Of a stretch of 64,000 nt of DNA, positions 8,661-16,905 are shown piece after piece (positions within the stretch are counted from its first letter, which is position 1; each line of letters starts with the position of its first letter). A model generated the notes under the pieces. The model saw only the letters and a list, made by a program, of their open reading frames with translations, ran no database searches and was not told the origin of the DNA. The translations under genes were made by a program, and so were the position numbers. Origin of the DNA: Paraburkholderia tagetis (lineage in GTDB: Bacteria; Pseudomonadota; Gammaproteobacteria; Burkholderiales; Burkholderiaceae); contig NZ_JAKLJA010000015.1 of NCBI RefSeq assembly GCF_022213065.1, forward strand, positions 83,955 through 147,954. The letters are read 5' to 3'.

Positions 8661-8677
8661 TATAATTTGATTAACAT
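8661..8677 (+). promoter_or_regulatory. TATAAT -10 element with adjacent TTAACAT box
   Basis: A perfect TATAAT lies at 8661-8666, and TTAACAT follows at 8671-8677, near the expected transcription start, 25 bp before the ribbon-helix-helix start codon. No good -35 is visible at 17-bp spacing. The arrangement fits autorepression of the downstream gene. Confidence 0.5.
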
Positions 8678-8701
8678 ATCTGGACTCCCAAGACCTGCGT
8701 G

Positions 8702-8890
8702 ATGGAAACCAAAAGCGCCCGACTGACGATTTTGATCGACCCCGCAAAAAAGGCGGCATTTGAAGAGCTGTGCGCGGCACAGGATTTGACGCCGTCACAG
8801 GTCGTCCGTCAATTGATCCGCGATTACCTCGCGCAGCATGGCGTGACCTACAAGACCAAGAGTACCGTGGGCACGCGCGTGCGCCGGTAA
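8702..8890 (+). CDS. Ribbon-helix-helix (CopG/Arc-type) DNA-binding protein
   Basis: The 62-residue protein reads ETKSARLTILIDPAKKAAFEEL at its start, a short beta strand with alternating residues followed by helix A. A second helix (TPSQVVRQLIRDYLAQHG) completes the ribbon-helix-helix pattern, with a basic C-terminal tail. Such proteins bind as dimers to short direct or inverted repeats. I start at the ATG at 8702, not the overlapping GTG at 8699. No toxin gene follows, so it is probably a stand-alone regulator; the TTAACAT boxes nearby are candidate targets. Confidence 0.75.
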   Translation: METKSARLTILIDPAKKAAFEELCAAQDLTPSQVVRQLIRDYLAQHGVTYKTKSTVGTRVRR

Positions 8891-8966
8891 TTCGTATTAA
8901 GTAAGGCCGGTGTGCCATACGTCCAACCCCTGTAACAACCGCCTGCAAGAGGCGTGAGAATCGATC

Positions 8967-9311
8967 ATGAACGCATTACCGCCGTGCCCGCAATGTCATT
9001 CCGAATTCACCTATGAAGACGGCGCCATCTATATTTGCCCGGAGTGCGGCCACGAATGGGCCGTGGGTGGCGAGGCCGCCGCGGCCGAGCCGGCTGGAAA
9101 GGTGTACCGCGATTCGGCGGGCAATATCCTGCAGGATGGCGATACCGTCACCGTCATCAAGGACCTGAAGCTCAAAGGCTCGGGCGGCGTGATCAAGATG
9201 GGCACCAAGGTGAAGAACATTCGCCTCGTGGACAGCGACCACGACATCGACTGCAAGGTGGATGGTTTTGGCGCGATGAGCCTGAAATCGGAATTCGTCA
9301 AAAAGGCGTGA
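8967..9311 (+). CDS. yjdM: PhnA/YjdM family zinc-ribbon protein
   Basis: The 114-residue protein matches the PhnA (YjdM) family. It has an N-terminal zinc ribbon (CPQCHSEF ... CPECGHEW) and a C-terminal PhnA domain with DSAGNILQDGDTVTVIKDLK and KMGTKVKNIRLV. Despite the old name, the family is not shown to act in phosphonate breakdown, and its role is unknown. Length is typical. It is a single gene with no phn genes nearby. Confidence 0.9.
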   Translation: MNALPPCPQCHSEFTYEDGAIYICPECGHEWAVGGEAAAAEPAGKVYRDSAGNILQDGDTVTVIKDLKLKGSGGVIKMGTKVKNIRLVDSDHDIDCKVDGFGAMSLKSEFVKKA

Positions 9312-9391
9312 CCTGAAGACCGGGCAGCGGCGCAATCGCCTGCTCCCGGTCGCCGCTGCGGCAAACGTCATTGGCAAAGGGATGGATCGAG

Positions 9392-10381
9392 ATGGACCAC
9401 GCTCCTGGCAACGCCGCTTCCCTCGTATCGATGCAGGTATCTATGCACGTCCCTGCGCACGTCCCTGCGCACGTCCCTGCGCACGTCCCTGTGGCACGCG
9501 CCGACTTCGGCCGCGTTTCGGTCCTGTTCGGCGCGAAGAACGGTAAGTACCCCGATGGAAATCAGGTGCTGATTCGCGGCTCGGACACGCGCGCGGCCTT
9601 CGATACGCCGCTGGTTTCGAACCACATCGGCGCCGAGTTCGATGCGACTGAACTGGTGGTCATGGGGCACGTGCATGAAGACCATATGGCCGGCCTGCAC
9701 CGCATTCCCCGAGCCGCTGTTCATGTGCACGAGGCCGATTTGCCGGCGATCCGCAGTTGGGACGGCATGGTTGCCGCTTACGGCACGGGCGCGAACAGCG
9801 CGACGGAGTTGCTGGCGATGCTTCAGCGCGACTTCCTCTATGCGCCGAGGCCGGACGCGCAAGGCTATCTGGACGGCGCATGCTGGGATCTCGGCCAGTC
9901 GCGCATTCGCGCGTTCCACATGCCGGGGCACACGGCGGGCCACTGTGTGCTGCTGGTCGAGCCCGAGGGCGTGGCCTTCACCGGCGACATCGACCTGACG
10001 GGTTTCGGGCCTTACTATGGCGACGCCTCGTCGAGCCTGCGCGATTTTCGCCGCAGCATGGCGCACTTGCCCGATATTCCGGCGAAGGTATGGGTCACTT
10101 CGCACCATCGCGGCGTGTACACCGACCGCGAGCATTTCCTGCGCGATCTCGCGGCGTTTGCGGCCAAGCTCGATGAACGCGAGCAGCGCGTGCTGGCGTG
10201 GCTGAAGGCGTCGCCGAAGACGCTCGAGCAACTGGTCGAGCAACGGCTGCTGTATCCGCCGGGTTATGAGGCGCCGTGGGTGGTGTCCGCCGAGACCCGG
10301 ACGATTTCGCAGCATCTGGCCGAACTCATGGCCGATGGCCGCGTACAGGTGGATGAGGAAGGCGTCTACCGGCTCGCGTGA
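9392..10381 (+). CDS. Metallo-beta-lactamase-fold hydrolase
   Basis: The 329-residue protein has the MBL signature HVHEDH near residue 90, then HMPGHTAGHC, FTGDIDL and a C-terminal histidine in TSHHRG, giving the usual two-metal site. The C-terminal third (ASPKTLEQLVEQRLLYP ... SQHLAELMADGRV) looks like a winged-helix cap of the type seen in LACTB2-like and related hydrolases. I prefer the ATG at 9392, preceded by AAGGGA, over an upstream TTG at 9371. Near the start, a 12-bp tandem repeat adds four VPAH units that are not part of the fold. The substrate is unknown. Confidence 0.8.
   Translation: MDHAPGNAASLVSMQVSMHVPAHVPAHVPAHVPVARADFGRVSVLFGAKNGKYPDGNQVLIRGSDTRAAFDTPLVSNHIGAEFDATELVVMGHVHEDHMAGLHRIPRAAVHVHEADLPAIRSWDGMVAAYGTGANSATELLAMLQRDFLYAPRPDAQGYLDGACWDLGQSRIRAFHMPGHTAGHCVLLVEPEGVAFTGDIDLTGFGPYYGDASSSLRDFRRSMAHLPDIPAKVWVTSHHRGVYTDREHFLRDLAAFAAKLDEREQRVLAWLKASPKTLEQLVEQRLLYPPGYEAPWVVSAETRTISQHLAELMADGRVQVDEEGVYRLA
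9445..9492. repeat. In-frame 12-bp tandem repeat (4 units)
   Basis: Four units of GCACGTCCCTGC lie end to end; the last differs at one base. They encode repeated VPAH in the N-terminal leader of the MBL-fold hydrolase. The unit length is a multiple of three, so copy-number changes would keep the frame. Confidence 0.9.
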
Positions 10382-10432
10382 CGGGGCGTAAATAACAGGG
10401 CGTATCACGGACTATCAAGGACGCGTGTCGAA

Positions 10433-12805
10433 TCACGCGTCCTTGAAGAGCGCCTTCCTGATAATCGCATGCACGCCCCAGTTGCCATTGACCACCTGCG
10501 TAATGCCAAAGTCGACGGCAACCGAAATGAGCGTGATGGCCTCGTCCTCGCTGAGTTTCTTGACGGACATGAGGAACCGCCGGGCCTTGCGAAAGGCGTC
10601 GCGCATGGCCTCGTCGAGCGTCGACTTCATGTAGATGTGGCTCTGTGCCTTTTGCCCGAACTCGGTTAGATGGTTCGGAGAACTGAAGCCATGAAGAATC
10701 CACTCGGTGGCGGTTTCGACGAGCGGATACGTCAAGTCGGCGAACGGCGCATCCGGATCGATCTCGCCGTTCTTATGCAGGATCAGCTGGAAATCGCCGG
10801 TCAGCGAGCACTCGATGGCGGTGCCGCAAAGCTCGGAATCGCCCTGGGACGCGTGCGGATCGCCAATCGAAAACAACGCGCCGGGCACGGCCACCCTCAG
10901 AAAGACGCTGGCACCGCGCGTCACGCGCCAGTTGTCCAGATTGCCCGCGAAGCTCGAAGGCGGAATGGAGTCGATCAAGCCGTTCTGTGCGGGCGCCACG
11001 GCAATCACGCCAAAATGCGGGCGGACCGGTATTTCGATATCGCTCAGGACTTCATAATTCTTGTCGATGGTGGAATGATCGACAGGAACGCCGGGGTAAT
11101 CGATGGTCGTATGCACCACGCCAAACGGGTCGCGCTGGGGCGTCCAGCGGAAGTTATAGAGCGCACGGGCCTTGCCGTCGGAGCATTCGCAGTCGATCTC
11201 GAAGATGGTCACGACCTCGCGCTCGCGCGGCTCCGTGAGCAGGTCGCGGTAATGGAATCCCCACCATGTGGCAGCGTTGCTGCCAAAGGCCTTGCCGTGA
11301 AAGCAGGGGTTCGCGCTCAAGCGCGGGCGGATGTCGAGAATCCTCACTTCGAGCACGTCGCCCGGCATCGCGTCCCGCACGGCAACCGGTCCCGTACAAA
11401 TATGGACTCCGAATCCTTCGCCAGCGCCGCGTCCGTAGATCGACGCATCGAGCGGGCCTGCGCCGCGCCGGTCGACGTTCTTGCGCTCGGCGCTCCAGTG
11501 GAACACGCTTTGCGCGCCGGCATCGCCTTCGATCATGCGCTCCCAGTCGTCCGAAGCGTGTTGCGTGAGCGTCTCGATCGTCACCTTGTCGCCCGACTCG
11601 ACTTCGAGCACCGGGGGCAAGTCGCGGCTCAGATAGCCCCAATGGACCGTCTTGTCGGTTGCCTGGAGCCGGTGATGCCGGCGCCCGAAGCTGTCCGTGG
11701 CATGGCCCCAGCGCGATACGTGGCCGGGTGTGCCGACCGGCGCCGTGCCATCGTTGGCGGAAAGCGGGTTGCGCGCGATGGGCTGGATGCGCACATGCTC
11801 GGGCCGGCCGCGCGAGATGCTTTGCGCAACGACCTTGGCCGGCGCGGGCATCATCTGGTCGCGATAGGAACTGGGCGAAATGCCGAACTGATGGCGAAAG
11901 GCGTGGCTGAACCAGGACGGGTCGTTAAAGCCCCATCGATAGCAGATGTCCGAGACCGTGAGCTTGCTATAGAGCGGATTGGCCAGATCGGTCCGGCATC
12001 GTTCGAGCCGTCTCGTGCGCAGATAGATCGAAAAACTCGTGCCCGACTTCTCGAACAGCTTTTGCAGGTAGCGCGCGGAAACATGCTCGTCGGCCGCGAT
12101 GGAGGCGACGCTCAGGCCGGGTTCTGCGAGCCGCGCATCGACGCGTTCGCAAATGCGCGCAAAGATGGCCGTGCGCGATTGCGTCAGTCCTGCGGGATCG
12201 GGCGGCTGACTCGCGATCAATGCGGCGGAGAGAAACTCGGTGATCGTGCTGTCGATGGGCTGCAACGCCTTGGAGTCGGCGGCCACGACGGTTTCGAACG
12301 TGTCGGTGGCCGCGCACAGGATCCTGGAGAAGAGCAGCCCCGCATCGCCCGTGAGCTTGATCACGTCGACGGGCAGCGGTGCGGCTATCCGGGCGGCGAG
12401 CAGCGCGGGGCCGATATGAACGGTGAGCAGGCGAAACGTGGTGGCGAGCGACAGCTCCGCGTGCGTGCTTGCGGGCACGCAGACGATTTCGTTCACGCTC
12501 AGGCTGTCGCTCGCTCCATTGGCGGCGAGCCCGGCCTCGCCTTCGAGCAGCATGAGAAGCACGAGGCCCCGGTCCTTGCCCCCGGCCACGGTGAGCGATT
12601 GCGGCACTGAAGAGATGCAGGCGAGTTCGATTCCCGCGCTGGTGGTGCGCGACTGAACCGTGCCATGCAGGGCGTGATCGGCGCACAGATTCTGGCAGCC
12701 AAGCCGCGCGACCATGAGCTCGGCGCGCCAGGCGGCGGCACGGCCCGGTTGCGGCCAGGCTTCGGTGGAAAAGTGCGATTGACGCAAGGCCTGTCTCCCT
12801 GGCAT
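10433..12805 (-). CDS. AraC-type regulator fused to an acetamidase/formamidase
   Basis: One uninterrupted 790-residue frame contains two complete modules. Residues 1-200 resemble the AraC ligand-binding domain of FeaR-like activators. Residues about 208-318 form an AraC/XylS helix-turn-helix pair ending in WGFNDPSWFSHAFRHQFGISPSSYR. After a linker of about 60 residues, residues 378-790 are an acetamidase/formamidase (KTVHWGY, GPVAVRDAMPGDVLEV, SIGDPHASQGDSELCGTAIE, ending VDFGITQVVNGNWGVHAIIRKA). Two methionines at about residue 318 could allow internal initiation of the enzyme. The gene follows a separate formamidase and two XapX genes on the same strand. Sequencing error joining two genes is possible, but both modules are full length and no stop or frame change is needed. 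Confidence 0.8.
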   Translation of the reverse strand: MPGRQALRQSHFSTEAWPQPGRAAAWRAELMVARLGCQNLCADHALHGTVQSRTTSAGIELACISSVPQSLTVAGGKDRGLVLLMLLEGEAGLAANGASDSLSVNEIVCVPASTHAELSLATTFRLLTVHIGPALLAARIAAPLPVDVIKLTGDAGLLFSRILCAATDTFETVVAADSKALQPIDSTITEFLSAALIASQPPDPAGLTQSRTAIFARICERVDARLAEPGLSVASIAADEHVSARYLQKLFEKSGTSFSIYLRTRRLERCRTDLANPLYSKLTVSDICYRWGFNDPSWFSHAFRHQFGISPSSYRDQMMPAPAKVVAQSISRGRPEHVRIQPIARNPLSANDGTAPVGTPGHVSRWGHATDSFGRRHHRLQATDKTVHWGYLSRDLPPVLEVESGDKVTIETLTQHASDDWERMIEGDAGAQSVFHWSAERKNVDRRGAGPLDASIYGRGAGEGFGVHICTGPVAVRDAMPGDVLEVRILDIRPRLSANPCFHGKAFGSNAATWWGFHYRDLLTEPREREVVTIFEIDCECSDGKARALYNFRWTPQRDPFGVVHTTIDYPGVPVDHSTIDKNYEVLSDIEIPVRPHFGVIAVAPAQNGLIDSIPPSSFAGNLDNWRVTRGASVFLRVAVPGALFSIGDPHASQGDSELCGTAIECSLTGDFQLILHKNGEIDPDAPFADLTYPLVETATEWILHGFSSPNHLTEFGQKAQSHIYMKSTLDEAMRDAFRKARRFLMSVKKLSEDEAITLISVAVDFGITQVVNGNWGVHAIIRKALFKDA

Positions 12806-12933
12806 CTGCTTTCAGCAGTCGATTCGGCAGTCGATTCAGTAGTCGAAAAAGCGGGCTCTGCGGTCCGTTCGACCGCGCGACCGAGCAGGCCCGCCTGACT
12901 TCAATCTCGCACATGCGAAGGCCGCTCGCGCGG

Positions 12934-13125
12934 CTAGCCGAAATGCAGTTGACCTCGCATGGCCGCTACCAGCACGAAGCCGGCGAACGTGCCGACGATG
13001 GCGAAGATGCCGCCGAGCACATTGGGCGCCGGTATCGGAGCCCGTACCGCAGTGTAAACAACGCCTGTCACCAGGCCAACGGCTGCGGCCTGAATTTCCG
13101 TTTGACCCAGCACGATTTCAACCAT
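12934..13125 (-). CDS. XapX domain small membrane protein (DUF1427), first copy
   Basis: The 63-residue protein has two hydrophobic helices separated by PIPAPNVLGGIF, the XapX signature. The ATG at 13125 follows a purine-rich AAGGGGAATGAC. It lies 32 bp downstream of a second XapX gene and behind a formamidase on the same strand. Function is unknown. Pairing with amidases suggests, as inference only, a small channel or transporter for an amide or its product. Confidence 0.8.
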   Translation of the reverse strand: MVEIVLGQTEIQAAAVGLVTGVVYTAVRAPIPAPNVLGGIFAIVGTFAGFVLVAAMRGQLHFG

Positions 13126-13157
13126 GTCATTCCCCTTTTCTCGTCAGTCATCAATCA

Positions 13158-13382
13158 TCAATCGGCCGCAATCGAGCGGCTTTCGGGTGGGCGGCCGAAA
13201 CTGACGGTCTTTCGCAGTGCATTCACGACCAGATAGCCGAGATAGGTGAAGAGAATGGCGCAGACGCCGCCTGTCACGTTGGGTGCAGGGATGGGCAGGT
13301 CCAGCCAGGAATAGAGCGTGCCGGTGACGAGACCGACGACGAGCGCAACCAGTTCGTTGCGCCCCACGTAGACATAGTGCAT
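13158..13382 (-). CDS. XapX domain small membrane protein (DUF1427), second copy
   Basis: The 74-residue protein starts MHYVYVGRNE and has the same two-helix layout with PIPAPNVTGGVCAI between the helices. It differs from its neighbour in its longer polar C-terminal tail. I chose the ATG at 13382, preceded by GAGAGG, over an upstream start. Together with the protein at 12934 it forms an unequal pair, as in two-gene small multidrug-type transporters; heterodimer formation is only a possibility. Confidence 0.8.
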   Translation of the reverse strand: MHYVYVGRNELVALVVGLVTGTLYSWLDLPIPAPNVTGGVCAILFTYLGYLVVNALRKTVSFGRPPESRSIAAD

Positions 13383-13512
13383 GTGAATTCCTCTCGCTTT
13401 CGCGCTTGCATTGCCGCTTGCCATGTTTCTTGGCTCGCCGCACGAATCCCGCGCTATTCAACGCGTGAAAAGCATGCGGCCTTGCGGATAGTCGATGGTG
13501 CTGCCCTGGCCT

Positions 13513-14538
13513 TTAGCCCTTCGTCTTCGGCGGGAAAATGGCGCGTGGCATCGTGCAGTGAATACCCTGGGTGCCGTCGACGACCTGCGTCACGCCGAAG
13601 TCCGCCGATACGCTCATGAGCGAATAGGCGTCGTCGCGCGAGAGGCCTTGTTGCTCGGTCAACAGGTGGATCATGTCGCGGGCCGCATTCCTGCCGGCTT
13701 CGTCGAGATCTTCGTGGAAGCCATGCACGACCCAGCAGTCCGGCGTTTCGAGCAGCGGCGAGGGGAAGTGGAAATCCTTGCGCAGTACGACCTGGAAGAG
13801 CACGTTCAACGAGGCCTCGATAGCCGTGCCGCTGATTTCGCCGTCGCCCTGCGAGATATGCGGATCGCCGATCGAGAACAGCGCGCCGTCGACGGCGACC
13901 GGGTAATACATGGTTGCGCCCGCACCAATGCGCCAATTGTCGATATTGCCGCCATGCAGGCCCGGTTCCACGGTCGAGACGCGGCCTGCCTTGTCTGGCG
14001 CCACGCCCGCCGTACCCAGATGGGGGCGCACCGGAACGCGCACGCCTGCGAGCGCCGGCTGGCGGCAGCATTCGCGTTGATCGACGACCTTGCCGGGGAT
14101 CGTCAGCTTGCCCGGATAGTCGTAAGCGTAGAGCGCGTGCGCGGTGTTCGATGCGGTGTCGAGTTCGTAGATGGTGATGCGCTCTTTTTCGAACTCGCGA
14201 TACAACTGGCCCCAATGCGCGGCGGCATTCGCACCGTAGCGAAAGCGCGGAATCATCTGCAAGTAGCGCACTTCGAGCACGTCGCCGGGCTTGGCGTCCT
14301 CGATGTAAATCGGGCCGGTCATGATGTGCACGCCGGGATTGCGGTCGTCGTGCGGAATCTTGTTATAGATTTCGCGCACCGCGTCATCCATCATCAGGTC
14401 CGGCGCATCGCCGGCGTGGTGGGTGATGGCTTCGGCACGGATAATGTCGCCGCTTTTGACGGTCAGGGCCGGTGCTTTGCAGGCGTCGAAATAGCCCCAG
14501 TGAACGGTTTCGGGACGGGCGGGCAGATCATGCAGCAT
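13513..14538 (-). CDS. Acetamidase/formamidase family protein
   Basis: The 341-residue protein is a stand-alone member of the acetamidase/formamidase family, which hydrolyses short amides to ammonia and the acid. Landmarks are ETVHWGYFDA, GPIYIEDAKPGDVLEVRYL, GGNIDNWRIGAG, SIGDPHISQGDGEISGTAIE and the C-terminal SVSADFGVTQVVDGTQG. The ATG at 14538 is preceded by AAGGAG, which rules out the longer upstream frame. It is the first gene of a minus-strand group with two XapX genes and the AraC-formamidase fusion, whose regulator half probably controls it. The exact amide substrate cannot be read from sequence. Confidence 0.85.
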   Translation of the reverse strand: MLHDLPARPETVHWGYFDACKAPALTVKSGDIIRAEAITHHAGDAPDLMMDDAVREIYNKIPHDDRNPGVHIMTGPIYIEDAKPGDVLEVRYLQMIPRFRYGANAAAHWGQLYREFEKERITIYELDTASNTAHALYAYDYPGKLTIPGKVVDQRECCRQPALAGVRVPVRPHLGTAGVAPDKAGRVSTVEPGLHGGNIDNWRIGAGATMYYPVAVDGALFSIGDPHISQGDGEISGTAIEASLNVLFQVVLRKDFHFPSPLLETPDCWVVHGFHEDLDEAGRNAARDMIHLLTEQQGLSRDDAYSLMSVSADFGVTQVVDGTQGIHCTMPRAIFPPKTKG

Positions 14539-14852
14539 GGTGTCTCCTTGATTTGTCAGTAGCCGCGTCCGACAACCATTCATTGCTGAGCGATCACGTT
14601 GCGCGGTGACTTGATATTAGATATTTCATATTCCGCGGACCTATGGCGATCTGCCCCAATCGCTTGTGTTCTCGCGAACTAGCGTAAACCCGCTTTGCGA
14701 TGGCGTCGACGATATGCGAGTGCTCGTCGAACGGTCGTGGAGCGCTGGAGTAACGGCGCAGGAGGCACGGGAGGCACGGGAGGCGGCGGTGCGCGAAGCC
14801 AGCGAAGCTGGCGTGATTCCGGACTTGCGCGCCCGTGCGCCTTTCCCGCGTC
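14539..14852. other. Intergenic stretch upstream of the formamidase
   Basis: This 314-bp gap should hold the formamidase promoter. An AT-rich patch (TGATATTAGATATTTCATATTCC) lies at about 14611-14633. A short imperfect direct repeat of GAGGCACGG follows at about 14762-14780. I see no gene in it. Confidence 0.5.
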
Positions 14853-15155
14853 ATGCCTAAAGTTTGCGCAACCGCTGCCGACAATCAGTGCATGGCGTGC
14901 GAACCCCTGGAACCTCCTGAGTACCCTTCGATCTGGGCCGAAGCACGGGCACTGGAGGCCAGCATTCGCGTGATCAGGAGGGCGCAGGGCAAGAAGAACC
15001 CCGAGGATTTTCCGCCGAACAGCCCTGAATGCCTTGCCGCCATGAACGAATTCGTGCGCGATGTCTGCCGCGTGCTCGAAGTCGATCTCGATGAACCCGA
15101 TGTCGAAGACGACGATGACGACAACGACCTGTACGGCGCTGGCGCGGCCGGGTAA
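14853..15155 (+). CDS. Hypothetical acidic-tailed protein
   Basis: The 100-residue frame has protein-like composition, with an amphipathic helical region (SIWAEARALEASIRVIRRAQ), a second helix (AAMNEFVRDVCRVLEVDL) and a strongly acidic tail of aspartates. I do not recognise a family. No clear ribosome binding site precedes either ATG (14853 or 14892). It stands alone between the formamidase promoter and a gene-poor stretch. Confidence 0.4.
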   Translation: MPKVCATAADNQCMACEPLEPPEYPSIWAEARALEASIRVIRRAQGKKNPEDFPPNSPECLAAMNEFVRDVCRVLEVDLDEPDVEDDDDDNDLYGAGAAG

Positions 15156-15646
15156 TGCTGGTTGCGGCCGCTGATCTTTTCGCCATGATCCGCCTCGGCG
15201 CGGTGACCGTGAATCTCCGCCATGGTTTCCACTTCTGTCGTCATGGGCCGGGCCGCTTCAGGATGCAAGCGGTGGCTGCGAAGGCAGGCACGATATTGAA
15301 AGGAATCCGAACGTTGCTCGAACAACTAATTGCCTGGAACCGGCCTGGAACCGATGACCCCATCATCGGCGAATGTCTCCGATCGGCCCTGAGGATGATC
15401 GGGACTGACCCGCACCCGGACATTCTCGGCCTGCCCACTAAAAGGGCCGTTGTAGCCCCGTCACTTGGCGGACTCGCCGGTTGATCTTCGCGGCGAAGTA
15501 GTCCATATTCAATATGAATTTTTTCAACGACTACCCAACGATTTACGGTATCCGACACCGATTTTGTACGACGTCGCCACCTGCTGCAGCGCGCCTTGAC
15601 TTGAGGTGGCGGCAGCCCTCAGATCGATAGAAGCCGCAACTTTCCT
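15156..15646. other. 491-bp stretch with no supported gene
   Basis: A 109-residue frame at 15155-15484 lacks a ribosome binding site, family resemblance and credible composition. I see no terminator or repeat. The right part should carry the promoter of the zinc-ribbon gene. Confidence 0.4.
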
Positions 15647-16558
15647 ATGCGTAATGAACCAGGCTTGGGTGGCTCTGGCCCGCGGCAGTGTTCCAGTTGC
15701 GGGGCCAGGCTTGAAAGGCCACTGAATTTTTGTCCTCATTGCGGCGCGAGCCAATTGGGCGCATCGCCTCGCGAGCCAATGAGAGCCGATCGTCCCTACG
15801 AGGAACGCACGGTGAATCACGCGCGATCGTATGCTTATGCGTTCGCCACGGTGGCCGTGTTCGCGGCCGTTTTCGCCGGTTACGTGCTTTCGCATCGCGA
15901 TGGGCGCGAAACGGCGCCGGAAGCCCAGATCGCTCAAGAGGGCGTGGTCGGGACGCCACAAGCGCCGGGGCCCATGCCGTCTCCCGTGGCCGTGCCCATG
16001 CCGCCGCCGGAGACCGTGTCGCCGCCGTCCGTTGCCGCGCCCGCGCAGCCTTCCGTGATCGAGCCAGTGACGCCGTCTCGCCGCACGGCTGCTTCACCGA
16101 CGGAAACCCACACGGAAACCCGCACGGAATCCGTCCCACGGGATGCCGCATCGCTCAAGAGTCTTCGCAATGAGCGCGCTGTCGTCATGAAGCGCGAGGC
16201 CGGCATGCGCGCCGATATCTCCCGGAATCTCGCCAGTGCGCGCGCGAGCCTCGACAAGGGCAATCTCGGCCCGGCCCGCAGGTCCATCATGGCCGCGCTT
16301 GCCGAGCAACCCGGCAACGGCGATGCGCTGCAAATGCGCGCCGAACTGGTTTCCCGCGAGCAGGAGCGCGACTCGCTGCTAGGCTACGCACGTCTATGCG
16401 CACGCCAGGCGGACTGGGTTTGCGCGTGGCACAACGCGGGACATGCGCTGACCATCGACGCGTCGAGCGGCGAGGCGAGGGGCTTGCTTTCGCGCGCGAT
16501 GGTCGAGCAAAGCGCAAAAGGCGAAAGGGCGTTCGACCCTAGCCTGGACACCCAGTAG
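15647..16558 (+). CDS. Zinc-ribbon, single-pass membrane protein with a helical C-terminal domain
   Basis: The 303-residue protein has a zinc ribbon (CSSCGARL ... CPHCG, residues 12-32), a basic segment, one membrane helix at about residues 62-83 (YAYAFATVAVFAAVFAGYV), a proline-rich linker of about 60 residues, and a helical domain from about residue 185. That last part (SLDKGNLGPARRSIMAALAEQP, LCARQADWVCAWHNAGHALTID) looks like degenerate TPR repeats. The layout suggests a cytoplasmic zinc ribbon and a periplasmic TPR-like domain. Function is unknown. Confidence 0.75.
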   Translation: MRNEPGLGGSGPRQCSSCGARLERPLNFCPHCGASQLGASPREPMRADRPYEERTVNHARSYAYAFATVAVFAAVFAGYVLSHRDGRETAPEAQIAQEGVVGTPQAPGPMPSPVAVPMPPPETVSPPSVAAPAQPSVIEPVTPSRRTAASPTETHTETRTESVPRDAASLKSLRNERAVVMKREAGMRADISRNLASARASLDKGNLGPARRSIMAALAEQPGNGDALQMRAELVSREQERDSLLGYARLCARQADWVCAWHNAGHALTIDASSGEARGLLSRAMVEQSAKGERAFDPSLDTQ

Positions 16559-16905
16559 TTTATCTTTGCTTTTCTTCGGTTTTCTTCGACATGCTGGCTG
16601 GCGTGCAGCGCATGGCGCTCTCGCCAGTCTTTTCAGAATGATCAGTCGTCCTTGGCAAATGGTGCCGCTTCGCTATGCGTGCGCGGCTTTTGTCGAGCAG
16701 CGGATTGCGTCACGTATCCTTTACCGGGCGCCGCCGCGCCGCAATGGTATTTTTACCGCTCCCACCTGCGATACGATACGTCTTCGCCGCTATGGCGCAA
16801 TGCCGTCATAACGAATGGCTTTCTTTATATTTCATTTTCATTTCAGTCGCGGGATGTCGACTCGATCATCCTGATCCATCGTCCTTTTCCATCTGGCCCG
16901 ATCTC
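16559..16905. other. Intergenic stretch before the diguanylate cyclase
   Basis: This 347-bp gap has no supported gene. The downstream cyclase frame stays open back to 16675, so a longer N-terminus is possible, but that part reads as low-quality, basic sequence. The gap is AT-richer around 16800-16880, as expected of a promoter. Confidence 0.4.

Noticed and set aside
9318..9351. GACCGGG/CCCGGTC hairpin after yjdM as a terminator
   Set aside because: The stem is 7 bp with a long loop, and no T-run follows.
15155..15484. 109-codon frame
   Set aside because: No ribosome binding site, no recognisable motif, and composition unlike neighbouring proteins.
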